A program made the position numbers and the translations under genes. A stretch of 22,661 bases of DNA, taken from NCBI GenBank assembly GCA_004557805.1, contig SFFS01000018.1:1-22661 (forward strand), written 5' to 3'. The notes below the pieces were generated by a model. The model was given only the letters and a program-made list of their open reading frames with translations. It was not told the DNA's origin and ran no database searches. The stretch is from Clostridiales bacterium. GTDB taxonomy: Bacteria; Bacillota; Clostridia; Christensenellales; Aristaeellaceae. Positions 14,151 through 21,645 of the stretch are shown piece after piece. Positions within the stretch are counted from its first letter, which is position 1, and each line of letters begins with the position of its first letter.

Positions 14151-14888
14151 TCAGCCGCCGTAAATATCCGCAAGCGCCTGCCTGTCGTTCAGGCAAAGCG
14201 GCGGCAGCGCGCGCAGCCCTGGCTTCGCGCCGCGCACGGCCTCGACCAGCGCAATCTTCGCGTCCTTTCCCGCCGCGCCGTATACAAGCCGCAGCCTTTT
14301 CGGTTCCAGCTTTTCCCGCGCAAGCGCGGAAAAGAGTTCCGCCAGCCGCCGCGCCGGAAAACAGAGACAGAACGCGCCGCCGCTGCGCAAAAGCTGCGAG
14401 GCGCTCCGGCATACGGCCGCAATATCCGTCGCGCCCTCTCGCACCGCCGCGTCCCTTTCGAACGTAGCGTGCGCGCCGCCGCGCTCTCCATAGGGCGGGT
14501 TGGACACGACCAGATCGTATTTTCCGCAGCCCAGCAGCCGCGGCGCGTTTTCCAGCGCAATCGCATGCACCGCAACGCGCCCGGTCATGCCGCTGATGCG
14601 CGCGCTGCGCACGGCGCGGTCGGCCGCGGCGGCGTCCAGCTCCACCGCGTCGAACCGCGCTCCCGCAAGCCGCCCACAAACAAGCAGCGGCAGCACGCCG
14701 CTGCCGCTCCCCAAATCGGCCGCGCAGATCGAGCCCACGCGCCCCTGCGCCGCGAAAGCGGCCAATAAAACCGAATCCGTGCCGAAGCAGAACGCTTCCG
14801 GCCGCTGCAAAAGGAACATCCCTCCGCGCTGGAGATCGTCCAGCCGCTCGCCCGGCAGCACGGGCACGCCGCGAAACCGCTCCGTCAT
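14151..14888 (-). CDS. TrmN6-like N6-adenine methyltransferase (tRNA1(Val) type)
   Basis: 245 residues. It has the SAM-binding motif AADLGSGSGVLPLLV (57-71), the acidic strand end AVELD (81-85) and the NPPY catalytic motif (130-133), with FCFGTDSVLLAAF near the start, which is typical of the YfiC/YabB group that methylates A37 of tRNA-Val in E. coli. The start at 14888 (MTERFRGVPVLPGERLDDLQ) overlaps the stop of the SpoIID/LytB gene as ATGA, with AAGGTG upstream. The tRNA target is inferred from the family. It lies second in the operon, before spmA. Confidence 0.85.
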   Translation of the reverse strand: MTERFRGVPVLPGERLDDLQRGGMFLLQRPEAFCFGTDSVLLAAFAAQGRVGSICAADLGSGSGVLPLLVCGRLAGARFDAVELDAAAADRAVRSARISGMTGRVAVHAIALENAPRLLGCGKYDLVVSNPPYGERGGAHATFERDAAVREGATDIAAVCRSASQLLRSGGAFCLCFPARRLAELFSALAREKLEPKRLRLVYGAAGKDAKIALVEAVRGAKPGLRALPPLCLNDRQALADIYGG

Positions 14889-17665
14889 TTGACCGTGAGC
14901 ACCTTCAGATACCGCGTAACGACATAACCCTCCGTGCCGTCCTCGAGGCGGACGCGGCTCCAATCGCCGCTCTGCGAGAGGATGGTTACGCCGGTGCCCT
15001 GCTTGAGCTTTGTCACCATGTCGGAGGACTTGCTCGCCTTCTGCCGCAGAATCAGCTGCGAATCGGCGTCCTCAAGCGAAACCTGCGCCACCCCGTATTT
15101 CAGCCGCGCAAACTCCGCGTGCATGTAGCCCTGCAAAGAGCCGCAGCGCACATACAGCCACGCGCCGCCCTCGCCGTAATGCAGCACCTCAATCGCCTCG
15201 CCCTGCTTGAGCGTGCCGGTGATGTCGGCCAGATCGTCCATCGTCTTGCGCAGATGGAGCGTAGCGCTCTTGGAGTTCATATCCACCTTGCCGGTATTGA
15301 GCACCTTGGTATAGGCCGCAGTATCCTCGGCGGGGGTTTCGGTTTCCGCCGTGCCGTTGGGGTCGTCAAACTTGACGAACTTTGCCGCGACGTACCCCGT
15401 CAGTCCCTTGGCGATGATCTTGTACCAGCTGGCGTTGATGGTGTTAATCAGCGTCACTTCCGTGCCGCTGGCGATCTGGCTGAGCGTCTTCGCATCGGAA
15501 GAAGCGCCCGCGCGCATGTTGACCGGCTCTCCGCTGTCGGTAACGAGCCAGACGGTCTTGCCGTAGATCACATCCTCGTTGGCGACGAGGTTTTTTTCCG
15601 TCACGGCGGCAGGGTTGGCCGAGGAAAGATATTCCGCGGCGATATAGCCCGTCGTCCCATCGCAGGTGACCTTGCACCATTTCCCGCTCTTTTCAAGCAC
15701 CTGCACCTCGGTGCCGTAGGGCAGCCGCTTGAGGATCGTCGCCGTGGTGCGCGCGCGCTTGCGCAGATTGACGTTGCTGTCCTCATCGCAGATAACCCAG
15801 GCGGCTTCGCCGCTCTTGGCGGCCGGGGCTGCGGTGGGCGCCGCGGTCGGCTGCGCGGAAGGCGCGGCGGTGGCCGCAGGCTCAATCTTCGTCAGATAGC
15901 GGCTGAGCACATAGCCGGTGAGATTTTCGGTATAAATCTTCGTCCAGCTGCCCTCGGTGGCAAGCACGGTCACGGTCGCGCCGTTCTCCACCGCGCCAAG
16001 GCGCTCGGAGCGGGCGCTCGCCTGCTGACGCACGTTGAGCGTGCCGGAGGTGAGCGTCACCTTCGCCTGCTCCGTGGCAACCTCTTCCACCTGCGGCTCC
16101 TCTTCCTGATAGAGCAGATAGTCGTTCTTGACGTAGCCTTCCTTGCCGTTGTAGCGGATCTTCGCCCAATCGCCGCTCTGAAGCACCTCGACCTCTTCGC
16201 CGTCGGCAATTTTCAGAATCCGTTTTCCGGAAGTGGACGGCTTATCGCGCATGTTCAGCTTTTCGGCGGAATTGCTCAGCGTGACGGTCGCCTTCACCTG
16301 CGTGGCCAGCGCCTGCGCGTCCTCGACGGGCGCGGGCGTGGGCACAGCCTCGACGGGCCTGCCGCTGATGGAACCGGCCAGGCTGCGCACGAACTCCATG
16401 CGCACGCGGGTAATTCCGGTATAGTAGAAGCCGAGAATCTGCGCGTAGTTATAGCCCGTGTTGGCCATCTGCGCCGCGCCGCGCTGGCTCATGCCCACGC
16501 CATGGCCCCATCGCCGCGCATACACGCGGAAGCCCTTCTGCTCCTTGACGACGGAGAACATTTCGTTCTGCGCGTTGTTCAGCTTCAGGCTCAGCGCATT
16601 TTTGACCGTATCGAACACGGGAATGGAAACGGTAACGCTCTTGCTGCCGTTATAGGTCGCCTTGACGGTCATGTTGGTGTAAAGGCGGCTGGGATCGGCG
16701 TATTTGGGCGTGTCAAACGCAACGCTGTTGATCTCCTTGATCGTCACCTGCGAGGCGGACAGCCCCGTTTTTGCGGCGATCGCCGCCGCAATCATCTCAT
16801 ACGCGCTGGTGGACGTTCCATACGAGGGGCTGGAATAGATCATATAGCTCTTAACGGATGCGTTGGGGTTCGCCAGATCGAACGGATCATCCTTGACCTG
16901 CAGATACGGCAGCTGCTTGCCGCCCCAGTAATTGCTGTTCGTTTCGGTCTGGCCGCCGTTGGACGCGCTGTAATAGGCGCTGACATAATCGTCGCCGTAT
17001 TTCATGACCACGCCCCAGGTTTCGTCCACGGCCTTGATGCAGTTGGTCTTGTTATAGTTCACGCCGCGGAAAACCTGATGCTGCGTGGTGTCGGTCACGT
17101 CGTAAAGGCCGCCGCTGGTCTTGGCGCGGATGGCGTAGGTACGCGCGGCCACCGCCTGCGCCTTGAGCGCTTCAAGCGGCCAGCCGTTGTCCATCTCATA
17201 GGGCAGAACGCCGTAGATATAGTCTTCAATATACAGATGCGCAATCACATATCCCTTGCCGCCGGAAACGACGAACTGAATATCGCCGGGATAGTAGTTG
17301 CCGGGCACGAGGCTCTGCGCAATTTTCACGGCGTTATAGCCGCTGCCGCCCGCATGGCGCGTGAGCGTGAACCCGCTGCCCATCGACTGCGAATTGAGAT
17401 AAACGCTGCCGCCGGAAAAGCTGACCGTAACCTTCGAGCCGTCCTTCAGCTGGCGCGAGGTATCGCCGTTGATCGTATAATCCCCGGCAATCGTCACGGT
17501 ATAGGTCGATCCGGACAGCGTGGAAAGCCACACCCGGATGGTGCCGTCGCGCTGCGCCGTATCGGCGACAAGCGGCGCAGGCTCCACCTTCACCGCCGCC
17601 GCGAAAGACGCGAGCGGCGCAAGGCACAGGACGACAATCAGCAGGATAGCCCAGCAGCGTTTCAT
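14885..17665 (-). CDS. SpoIID/LytB-type peptidoglycan enzyme with six SH3 domains
   Basis: 926 residues from MKRCWAILLIVVLCLAPLAS, with AAGGGAGC just upstream. A signal peptide (1-23) is followed by a SpoIID/LytB domain (~140-420) that contains EDYIYGVLPYEMDN with the candidate catalytic Glu 157, the block ALKAQAVAARTYAI, and RRWGHGVGMSQRGAAQMA. SpoIID is a lytic transglycosylase that cuts glycan strands freed of stem peptides during engulfment. The zinc-binding His/Cys set of clostridial SpoIID is not evident; only Cys 209 follows the TQHQVF segment. From ~455 to the end there are six bacterial SH3 domains, each with an NMR/NVR/NLR/LRK-type core and a GYV/GYI/GYM segment, joined by Pro/Ala/Thr-rich linkers. 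This is far longer than SpoIID (~340) and nearer to LytB-type proteins, so a general wall role is possible. First gene of the seven-gene operon. Confidence 0.88.
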   Translation of the reverse strand: MKRCWAILLIVVLCLAPLASFAAAVKVEPAPLVADTAQRDGTIRVWLSTLSGSTYTVTIAGDYTINGDTSRQLKDGSKVTVSFSGGSVYLNSQSMGSGFTLTRHAGGSGYNAVKIAQSLVPGNYYPGDIQFVVSGGKGYVIAHLYIEDYIYGVLPYEMDNGWPLEALKAQAVAARTYAIRAKTSGGLYDVTDTTQHQVFRGVNYNKTNCIKAVDETWGVVMKYGDDYVSAYYSASNGGQTETNSNYWGGKQLPYLQVKDDPFDLANPNASVKSYMIYSSPSYGTSTSAYEMIAAAIAAKTGLSASQVTIKEINSVAFDTPKYADPSRLYTNMTVKATYNGSKSVTVSIPVFDTVKNALSLKLNNAQNEMFSVVKEQKGFRVYARRWGHGVGMSQRGAAQMANTGYNYAQILGFYYTGITRVRMEFVRSLAGSISGRPVEAVPTPAPVEDAQALATQVKATVTLSNSAEKLNMRDKPSTSGKRILKIADGEEVEVLQSGDWAKIRYNGKEGYVKNDYLLYQEEEPQVEEVATEQAKVTLTSGTLNVRQQASARSERLGAVENGATVTVLATEGSWTKIYTENLTGYVLSRYLTKIEPAATAAPSAQPTAAPTAAPAAKSGEAAWVICDEDSNVNLRKRARTTATILKRLPYGTEVQVLEKSGKWCKVTCDGTTGYIAAEYLSSANPAAVTEKNLVANEDVIYGKTVWLVTDSGEPVNMRAGASSDAKTLSQIASGTEVTLINTINASWYKIIAKGLTGYVAAKFVKFDDPNGTAETETPAEDTAAYTKVLNTGKVDMNSKSATLHLRKTMDDLADITGTLKQGEAIEVLHYGEGGAWLYVRCGSLQGYMHAEFARLKYGVAQVSLEDADSQLILRQKASKSSDMVTKLKQGTGVTILSQSGDWSRVRLEDGTEGYVVTRYLKVLTVK

Positions 17666-17744
17666 AGGTATGCTCCCTTCAGCGCGTATGGTAAAAAATG
17701 CGGGCAAAGGCCCGGCGCAGACAATATGTACGGATTCTCGCATA

Positions 17745-17773
17745 ATTGTAACATTTTCTTAATATTGCGTCAA
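17745..17773 (-). promoter_or_regulatory. Promoter of the SpoIID/LytB-to-dapB operon
   Basis: The minus strand reads TTGACG (17768-17773), 17 bases, TACAAT (17745-17750), a good sigma-A promoter about 80 bases before the start codon. No separate promoter is obvious in the short gaps of the following genes. A sporulation sigma-factor promoter was not seen. Confidence 0.75.
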
Positions 17774-17831
17774 GACTTTGCCGGCGCGCGGAAAGCATTT
17801 CCTGCACGATTTTCAGCGTTTTTCAGCGCAA

Positions 17832-17886
17832 ATGCGGGAGACGTTTCTTTCGGGCCGCCCTGCGGCCCCGAAACCGTCCCCCGCAT
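17832..17886. other. Long imperfect hairpin between DUF2804 gene and operon promoter
   Basis: ATGCGGGAGACG (17832-17843) pairs with the complementary stretch ending ATGCGGG on the other strand (17875-17886), continued inward by CGGGCCGC/GCGGCCCCG around a 3-base loop, giving ~50 bases of stem. It follows the stop of the DUF2804 gene by 10 bases but has no T-run on either strand, so it may be a weak terminator or an mRNA-end stabiliser. Confidence 0.5.
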
Positions 17887-17895
17887 CGGTATTGT

Positions 17896-18942
17896 TTACC
17901 AGCAGTTATACACCTTTTCCGCAAAGCCCATCAGCCCTTCGGGGCGCAAAACCGTGCCGTCGTCGAGCACGGCGCGGCCCGTGAACCGGCCGAACACCTG
18001 ATGCTGGTCGCTCTTGACGACGATCGCGCTGGTCAGGCTCGCCCGGTCAAGCACCGGCTCGAAGATCAGATCGAGCCGCCCGTCGTTATCGCGGATACGC
18101 CAGGGCTTCATGAAATCGTCGCGCCCCTCCATCGTGCGCGGAATCTCGAAGGCGACATGCTCGAGCTTATGCGCGGCGCCGTCATAGAACAGCATGTTCT
18201 CCGTCGCCGCGGAGGTATCGCCGAAGCCGTAGCCAAGGTTGAAGCCGAACGGCACGCCGTCAAGATAGGCGTTCAGACTGCTCCAATACCAGGTGTTGCG
18301 GTAGGTCCACACGCCGCGGCCCCAGTCGAGCACCGCGGCGGCGGTTTCCGGATGAAAGCGGTACGTCCGCCCGTCGAAGGTCACGCTGCCCTCGGCGCGC
18401 ATGCAGTTGATTTTCTGGTTGTAATAGAAGTGCTTCGGTTTCCCGGCGAACGGCGTCGCGATCACCATCGTCTCGCGCGGCGCGGCGGTGAGGCGTATCT
18501 CCGCATCGAGCGGCTTGCCGTCCTGAAAATCGTCGAGGTGCGCGGTGAGAAGGCGCTCCGCGCCGTCGTTATGGAACCGCAGCCGGTAGTTCTTTCCCGC
18601 GCTCTGCACGTCTCCGCGCGCGCTGTCGGCAGGCAGGCCCGTCCTGCCCATCGGCGCAAAGCGCATCATGCTCTTCGTGCGCTCGTGCGGTTTTTCTCCC
18701 AGCCACAGCAGGCTGACGCTGTCCAGCCCCATATAGCTGTTATCGGCAATGGTCAGCGCAAGCGCCATTTCATCGCCGGTCACCAGATAGTAGTCCCATT
18801 CCTTGATGCGCGTTTTCCCCGCGCGAACGGCGCTCCTGTCGTACCGGCGGCAAAGGTTCGTGGCGTAGCCCGCCTCGACGAGATGCCCGTTCGCATCGAG
18901 CAGCGGCCCTTCCGTCAGGAGATGCTGGCTTCTGTATGGCAT
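17896..18942 (-). CDS. DUF2804-family protein
   Basis: 348 residues from the ATG at 18940-18942, chosen because GGGAGGAAG precedes it and the conserved start HLLTEGPLLDANGHLVEAGYA follows directly. The DUF2804 plan is clear: RRYDRS, IKEWDYYLVTGDE, DNSYMGLDSVSLLWL, KPKHFYYNQKINCM, AAVLDWGRGVWTYRNTWYWS, and the end GRFTGRAVLDDGTVLRPEGL. It has no signal peptide or membrane segment. The family is predicted to form a beta-barrel/lipocalin-like fold; its function is unknown. It is a single gene, divergent from the Na/Pi cotransporter. Confidence 0.88.
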   Translation of the reverse strand: MPYRSQHLLTEGPLLDANGHLVEAGYATNLCRRYDRSAVRAGKTRIKEWDYYLVTGDEMALALTIADNSYMGLDSVSLLWLGEKPHERTKSMMRFAPMGRTGLPADSARGDVQSAGKNYRLRFHNDGAERLLTAHLDDFQDGKPLDAEIRLTAAPRETMVIATPFAGKPKHFYYNQKINCMRAEGSVTFDGRTYRFHPETAAAVLDWGRGVWTYRNTWYWSSLNAYLDGVPFGFNLGYGFGDTSAATENMLFYDGAAHKLEHVAFEIPRTMEGRDDFMKPWRIRDNDGRLDLIFEPVLDRASLTSAIVVKSDQHQVFGRFTGRAVLDDGTVLRPEGLMGFAEKVYNCW

Positions 18943-18978
18943 GCGACCCGCTTCCTCCCATAAAATGGATTCTCTTTC

Positions 18979-18984
18979 ATTATA
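18979..18984 (-). promoter_or_regulatory. -10 element of the DUF2804 gene
   Basis: The minus strand reads TATAAT about 37 bases before the start codon. The -35 at the proper distance (TCGCAT) is weak, so an activator may help. Confidence 0.55.
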
Positions 18985-19034
18985 CCGCATCTTTCCCTGC
19001 AATGCGATATTTCTTTTCTGTTTTGCCAAATTAT

Positions 19035-19051
19035 TTAACAGTTATTTCATA
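19035..19051 (+). promoter_or_regulatory. Candidate PhoP box before the Na/Pi cotransporter
   Basis: TTAACA (19035-19040), five bases, TTCATA (19046-19051). Both match the Gram-positive PhoP half-site TT(A/C/T)A(C/T)A with the standard 5-base spacing. It ends about 21 bases before a possible -10, so it lies roughly where an activator that replaces the -35 would bind. Confidence 0.55.
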
Positions 19052-19069
19052 CCCGCGCGCAGGCTTATC

Positions 19070-19078
19070 TGTTATCAT
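19070..19078 (+). promoter_or_regulatory. Possible extended -10 of the Na/Pi cotransporter gene
   Basis: TGT followed by TATCAT (19073-19078). No -35 hexamer is present at the right distance; the candidate PhoP box occupies the upstream region instead. Confidence 0.4.
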
Positions 19079-19095
19079 GAATAAGGATGCAAGAT

Positions 19096-19119
19096 AAAAA
19101 AAGCGGCGCAGGGCGCCGC
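19096..19119 (-). terminator. Minus-strand intrinsic terminator in the leader of the Na/Pi gene
   Basis: GCGGCGC (19103-19109) and GCGCCGC (19113-19119) form a 7-bp GC stem with a 3-base loop. On the minus strand seven T follow (19096-19102). On the plus strand the hairpin is followed only by A, so it does not terminate in that direction. No minus-strand gene lies upstream of it. Confidence 0.65.
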
Positions 19120-19163
19120 AAAAAATCCAGCGCCGGAGCGCAAAAGAGGAGGAAACAAAACGC

Positions 19164-20942
19164 ATGACGCTTTCACACTGGCTGAACATGCTCGGCGGAG
19201 TCGGGCTGTTCCTGTACGGAATGAGCCTGCTGGGCAGTTCGATTGAATCTCTCGCGGGCGCGGGACTTGAAAAAACGCTGGAAAAGCTCACGAGCGGCCG
19301 CATCCGCGGCGTACTGCTGGGCGCAGCCGTCACGGGCGTGATCCAGAGCTCGTCGGCCACGTCGATCATGGTCGTCGGCTTTATCAACGCGGGCATCATG
19401 AAGCTCAGTCAGGGCGTTTCCGTGATGATGGGCGCAAACATCGGCACCACCGTCACCGGGCAGATCCTCCGCCTGGGCGATCTGTCCGGCAGCGCGGCGC
19501 TGGCGCTGTTCTCTCCTGCGACGTTCGCGCCGGTGTGCGTAGCCGTGGGCGCGTTTCTCCGCCTGCTCTCGAAAAAGCACCGGCAGAAGCTGATCGCCTC
19601 CATCCTCATCGGCTTCGGCACGCTGTTCATTGGCATGTCGATGATCGAAGGCGGCATGGAGCCGCTCAAATCCTCCGCGGCGGTGCAGTCGCTGTTCCGG
19701 CAGTTTGAAAACCCGCTGCTGGGCGTTCTGCTCGGCGTGGCGGTGGTGAGCGTGCTGCAATCGGCCTCCGCGTCAGTCGGCGTTTTGCAGGCAATTTCGG
19801 CCACCGGCAGCATCACGTTCGCCATGGCCGCGCCGATCGTGCTGGGCATGAACATCGGCAAGTTTGTCCCGGTCATCATGGCCAGCGCCGGCACGAACAA
19901 AAAGGCGCGCCGCGCCGTCGTCATCAATATCATGATCTGCGTTTCCGGCGCGGTCGTGTTTCTGGCCGCGATGTACCTGTATCAGGCGCTGGCGGGCTTC
20001 TCGTTCTGGGACAAGACGGTCAGCCGCGGCGGTATCGCCAACTTCAACACCGTCTTCAACCTTGCCACCACCGTGCTCATGTTCCCCTTCTGCGGCCTGA
20101 TGATCCGCCTCTCCGGCAGGATCATCCCCGACGCGGACGAATCCCGCGCGGAGCGCGAACTGGCGCTGCTCGATGCGCGCTTCCTGCCCACGCCCGCGCT
20201 GGCGCTGGAGCAGGCGCACAAGGTCGTCTGCGCAATGGCCGATACGGGCAGGGAAAACTTCGTGCTCGCCACCAGCCTGCTTTCCAGATACGACGCTGAA
20301 AAGGCCGCCGCGCTGGAGGAAAACGAAGCCTTCCTCGACAAAAGCGAGACGGCGCTGACCGAATATGTCGTACAGATCAACGCGCACGATCTCGATCACG
20401 AAAAGACGCGCTTTTCGCAGGAAACGGCGCTGGCCATCTGCGATTTTGAGCGCATCGGCGATTACTGCGTCAACATCGCGGAGGTCGCGCAGTATATGGA
20501 CGAGCACGGCGTCCATTTTTCGGCGCAGGGCACACGCGAGCTGTCGTATCTTTTCGAGGCGACGAGCGCCATCCTCGACCTCACCTACACCGCCTACCGC
20601 AACACTGACCGCGCGACGGCGCTGCGCGTAGAGCCGCTTGAAGAGACGATCGACTCGATGCTCGAAATCCTCAAGCAGCGCCACACCGACCGGCTCGAAC
20701 GCGGCGAATGCGACGTACAGCGCGGCATTTCGTTCATGGATCTGTTCGGCAATGTCGAGCGCATTTCCGATCACTGCTCGAACGTGGCGGTGCACGTTTT
20801 GCAGCGCCTTTCCGAAACGGACGATTTCGACGCGCACTTCGAGCGCAACGAAATGCACAAGGGCGTGAGCGAAGCCTACCGCACGCTGTTCGACTGCTAT
20901 CGCAGCCTGTACGTGGAGCCGCTGCTGACCGAGGAAAAATAA
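19164..20942 (+). CDS. Na/Pi cotransporter family protein with PhoU-like domain
   Basis: 592 residues. The membrane part (~1-330) contains the two inverted-repeat motifs of the type II Na/Pi family: GVIQSSSATSIMVVG (QSSSAT at 61-66) with GANIGTT (90-96), and VLQSASASVG (QSASAS at 199-204) with GMNIGKF (228-234). They form the two halves of the sodium and phosphate path. The C-terminal part (~350-590) is soluble, helical and acidic, with repeats FSQETALAICDFERIGDYCV and DLFGNVERISDHCSN, which is a PhoU-like domain thought to sense or regulate phosphate transport. The ribosome binding site is GAGGAGG about 12 bases upstream. A candidate PhoP box in front suggests induction by phosphate starvation. 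It is called NptA/YjbB-like. Confidence 0.92.
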   Translation: MTLSHWLNMLGGVGLFLYGMSLLGSSIESLAGAGLEKTLEKLTSGRIRGVLLGAAVTGVIQSSSATSIMVVGFINAGIMKLSQGVSVMMGANIGTTVTGQILRLGDLSGSAALALFSPATFAPVCVAVGAFLRLLSKKHRQKLIASILIGFGTLFIGMSMIEGGMEPLKSSAAVQSLFRQFENPLLGVLLGVAVVSVLQSASASVGVLQAISATGSITFAMAAPIVLGMNIGKFVPVIMASAGTNKKARRAVVINIMICVSGAVVFLAAMYLYQALAGFSFWDKTVSRGGIANFNTVFNLATTVLMFPFCGLMIRLSGRIIPDADESRAERELALLDARFLPTPALALEQAHKVVCAMADTGRENFVLATSLLSRYDAEKAAALEENEAFLDKSETALTEYVVQINAHDLDHEKTRFSQETALAICDFERIGDYCVNIAEVAQYMDEHGVHFSAQGTRELSYLFEATSAILDLTYTAYRNTDRATALRVEPLEETIDSMLEILKQRHTDRLERGECDVQRGISFMDLFGNVERISDHCSNVAVHVLQRLSETDDFDAHFERNEMHKGVSEAYRTLFDCYRSLYVEPLLTEEK

Positions 20943-20967
20943 GCGCCGTTCCCAAAAAGAATCCGCC

Positions 20968-20997
20968 GCGCGGGGGTTGCAACTTCCGCGCGTTTCT
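20968..20997 (+). terminator. Terminator of the Na/Pi cotransporter gene
   Basis: CGCGCGGGGG (20968-20977) pairs with CTTCCGCGCG (20984-20993) with two G-U pairs, around the loop TTGCAA; T-rich TTTCTGTT follows. The loop itself is the -35 of the next promoter. Confidence 0.65.
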
Positions 20998-21005
20998 GTT
21001 ATACT
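20978..21005 (+). promoter_or_regulatory. Promoter of the ECF S-component gene
   Basis: TTGCAA (20978-20983), 16 bases, TATACT (21000-21005). Predicted start near 21012 gives a leader of about 78 bases that contains two alternative hairpins. Confidence 0.65.
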
Positions 21006-21019
21006 CTTGCCTGTAATTC

Positions 21020-21062
21020 GCGTCATGAAGGCGCAGGCTCCGGGCAACGGGGCCTGCGTTTT
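21020..21062 (+). promoter_or_regulatory. Candidate transcription attenuator before the ECF gene
   Basis: Hairpin 1 pairs GCGTC (21020-21024) with GGCGC (21030-21034). Hairpin 2 pairs CGCAGGCTCC (21032-21041) with GGGGCCTGCG (21049-21058), 10 bp with one G-U, and is followed by four T plus a further T-run (21068-21071). They share bases 21032-21034 and exclude each other, so hairpin 1 could act as antiterminator. The ribosome binding site GGGGAGGAG lies directly after. Confidence 0.55.
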
Positions 21063-21089
21063 CGTGCTTTTGGGGAGGAGAAACACATC

Positions 21090-21608
21090 ATGCAAAAGAA
21101 ATCCGTCGCCCGCCTCGTCGTTGCCGCCATGTGCCTGGCGCTGTGCCTCGTGCTGCCTTTTCTGACCGGACAGATCCGCGAAATCGGCAGCATGCTCTGC
21201 CCGATGCATCTTCCGGTGCTGCTTTGCGGCTTCCTCTGCGGCTGGCCCTGGGGGCTTGCGGTGGGCGCTGTCGCGCCGCTGCTGCGCTCCGCGCTGTTCA
21301 GCATGCCGCCGCTGTTCCCCATCGCCGTTTCCATGGCGGCCGAGCTCGCGGTCTACGGCCTCGTAACCGGGCTGCTCTCCGCACGCCTGCCGAAAAAGCT
21401 CGGCTGGACGTATGTGTCTCTGATCGCCGCCATGCTGCTGGGCCGCGTCGCCTGGGGCCTTGTGCGTCTGCTGCTGGCGGGACTTTCCGGCGGCGCGTTC
21501 ACCTGGGCGATGTTCCTCTCCGGCGCGCTGACGACGGCCATTCCGGGCATCATCGTGCAGCTGATTCTCGTTCCGGTCATCGTAACGGCGGTTCAAAAGC
21601 GCGTTTAA
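21090..21608 (+). CDS. ECF transporter S component (substrate unknown, possibly a vitamin)
   Basis: 172 residues, almost entirely hydrophobic with about six membrane helices. The start MQKKSVARLVVAAMCLALCL, then GQIREIGSMLCPMHLPVLLC, GFLCGWPWGLAVGAVAPLLR and SMPPLFPIAVSMAAELAVYG are the typical blocks of an ECF_trnsprt-type substrate-binding S component. Such proteins bind a vitamin or similar micronutrient and use a shared EcfA/EcfA'/EcfT energising module encoded elsewhere; none is in the window. The sequence resembles S components annotated as pantothenate (PanT) carriers, but the substrate cannot be fixed from sequence alone. The ribosome binding site GGGGAGGAG is 10 bases upstream. A candidate attenuator lies in the leader. 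Confidence 0.85.
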   Translation: MQKKSVARLVVAAMCLALCLVLPFLTGQIREIGSMLCPMHLPVLLCGFLCGWPWGLAVGAVAPLLRSALFSMPPLFPIAVSMAAELAVYGLVTGLLSARLPKKLGWTYVSLIAAMLLGRVAWGLVRLLLAGLSGGAFTWAMFLSGALTTAIPGIIVQLILVPVIVTAVQKRV

Positions 21609-21645
21609 CCGCGCGAAATATCTCCGCAGGCTCTCCTGCGATTTG

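Noticed and set aside
13060..14679. Single 539-codon minus-strand frame through spmB and spmA
   Set aside because: Its N-terminal part reads spmA and the methyltransferase in a wrong frame; the two spm genes are better explained as separate, ATGA-coupled genes.
15119..18001. Plus-strand open frame of 960 codons opposite the SpoIID/LytB gene
   Set aside because: It is the antisense shadow of a GC-rich gene; the protein is low-complexity in His, Arg and Ala, has no ribosome binding site, and the minus strand carries clear domains.
21011..21060. THF riboswitch before the ECF gene
   Set aside because: Only the short ATTCGCGT segment agrees; the 3' half that should close the fold is missing and the leader is too short.
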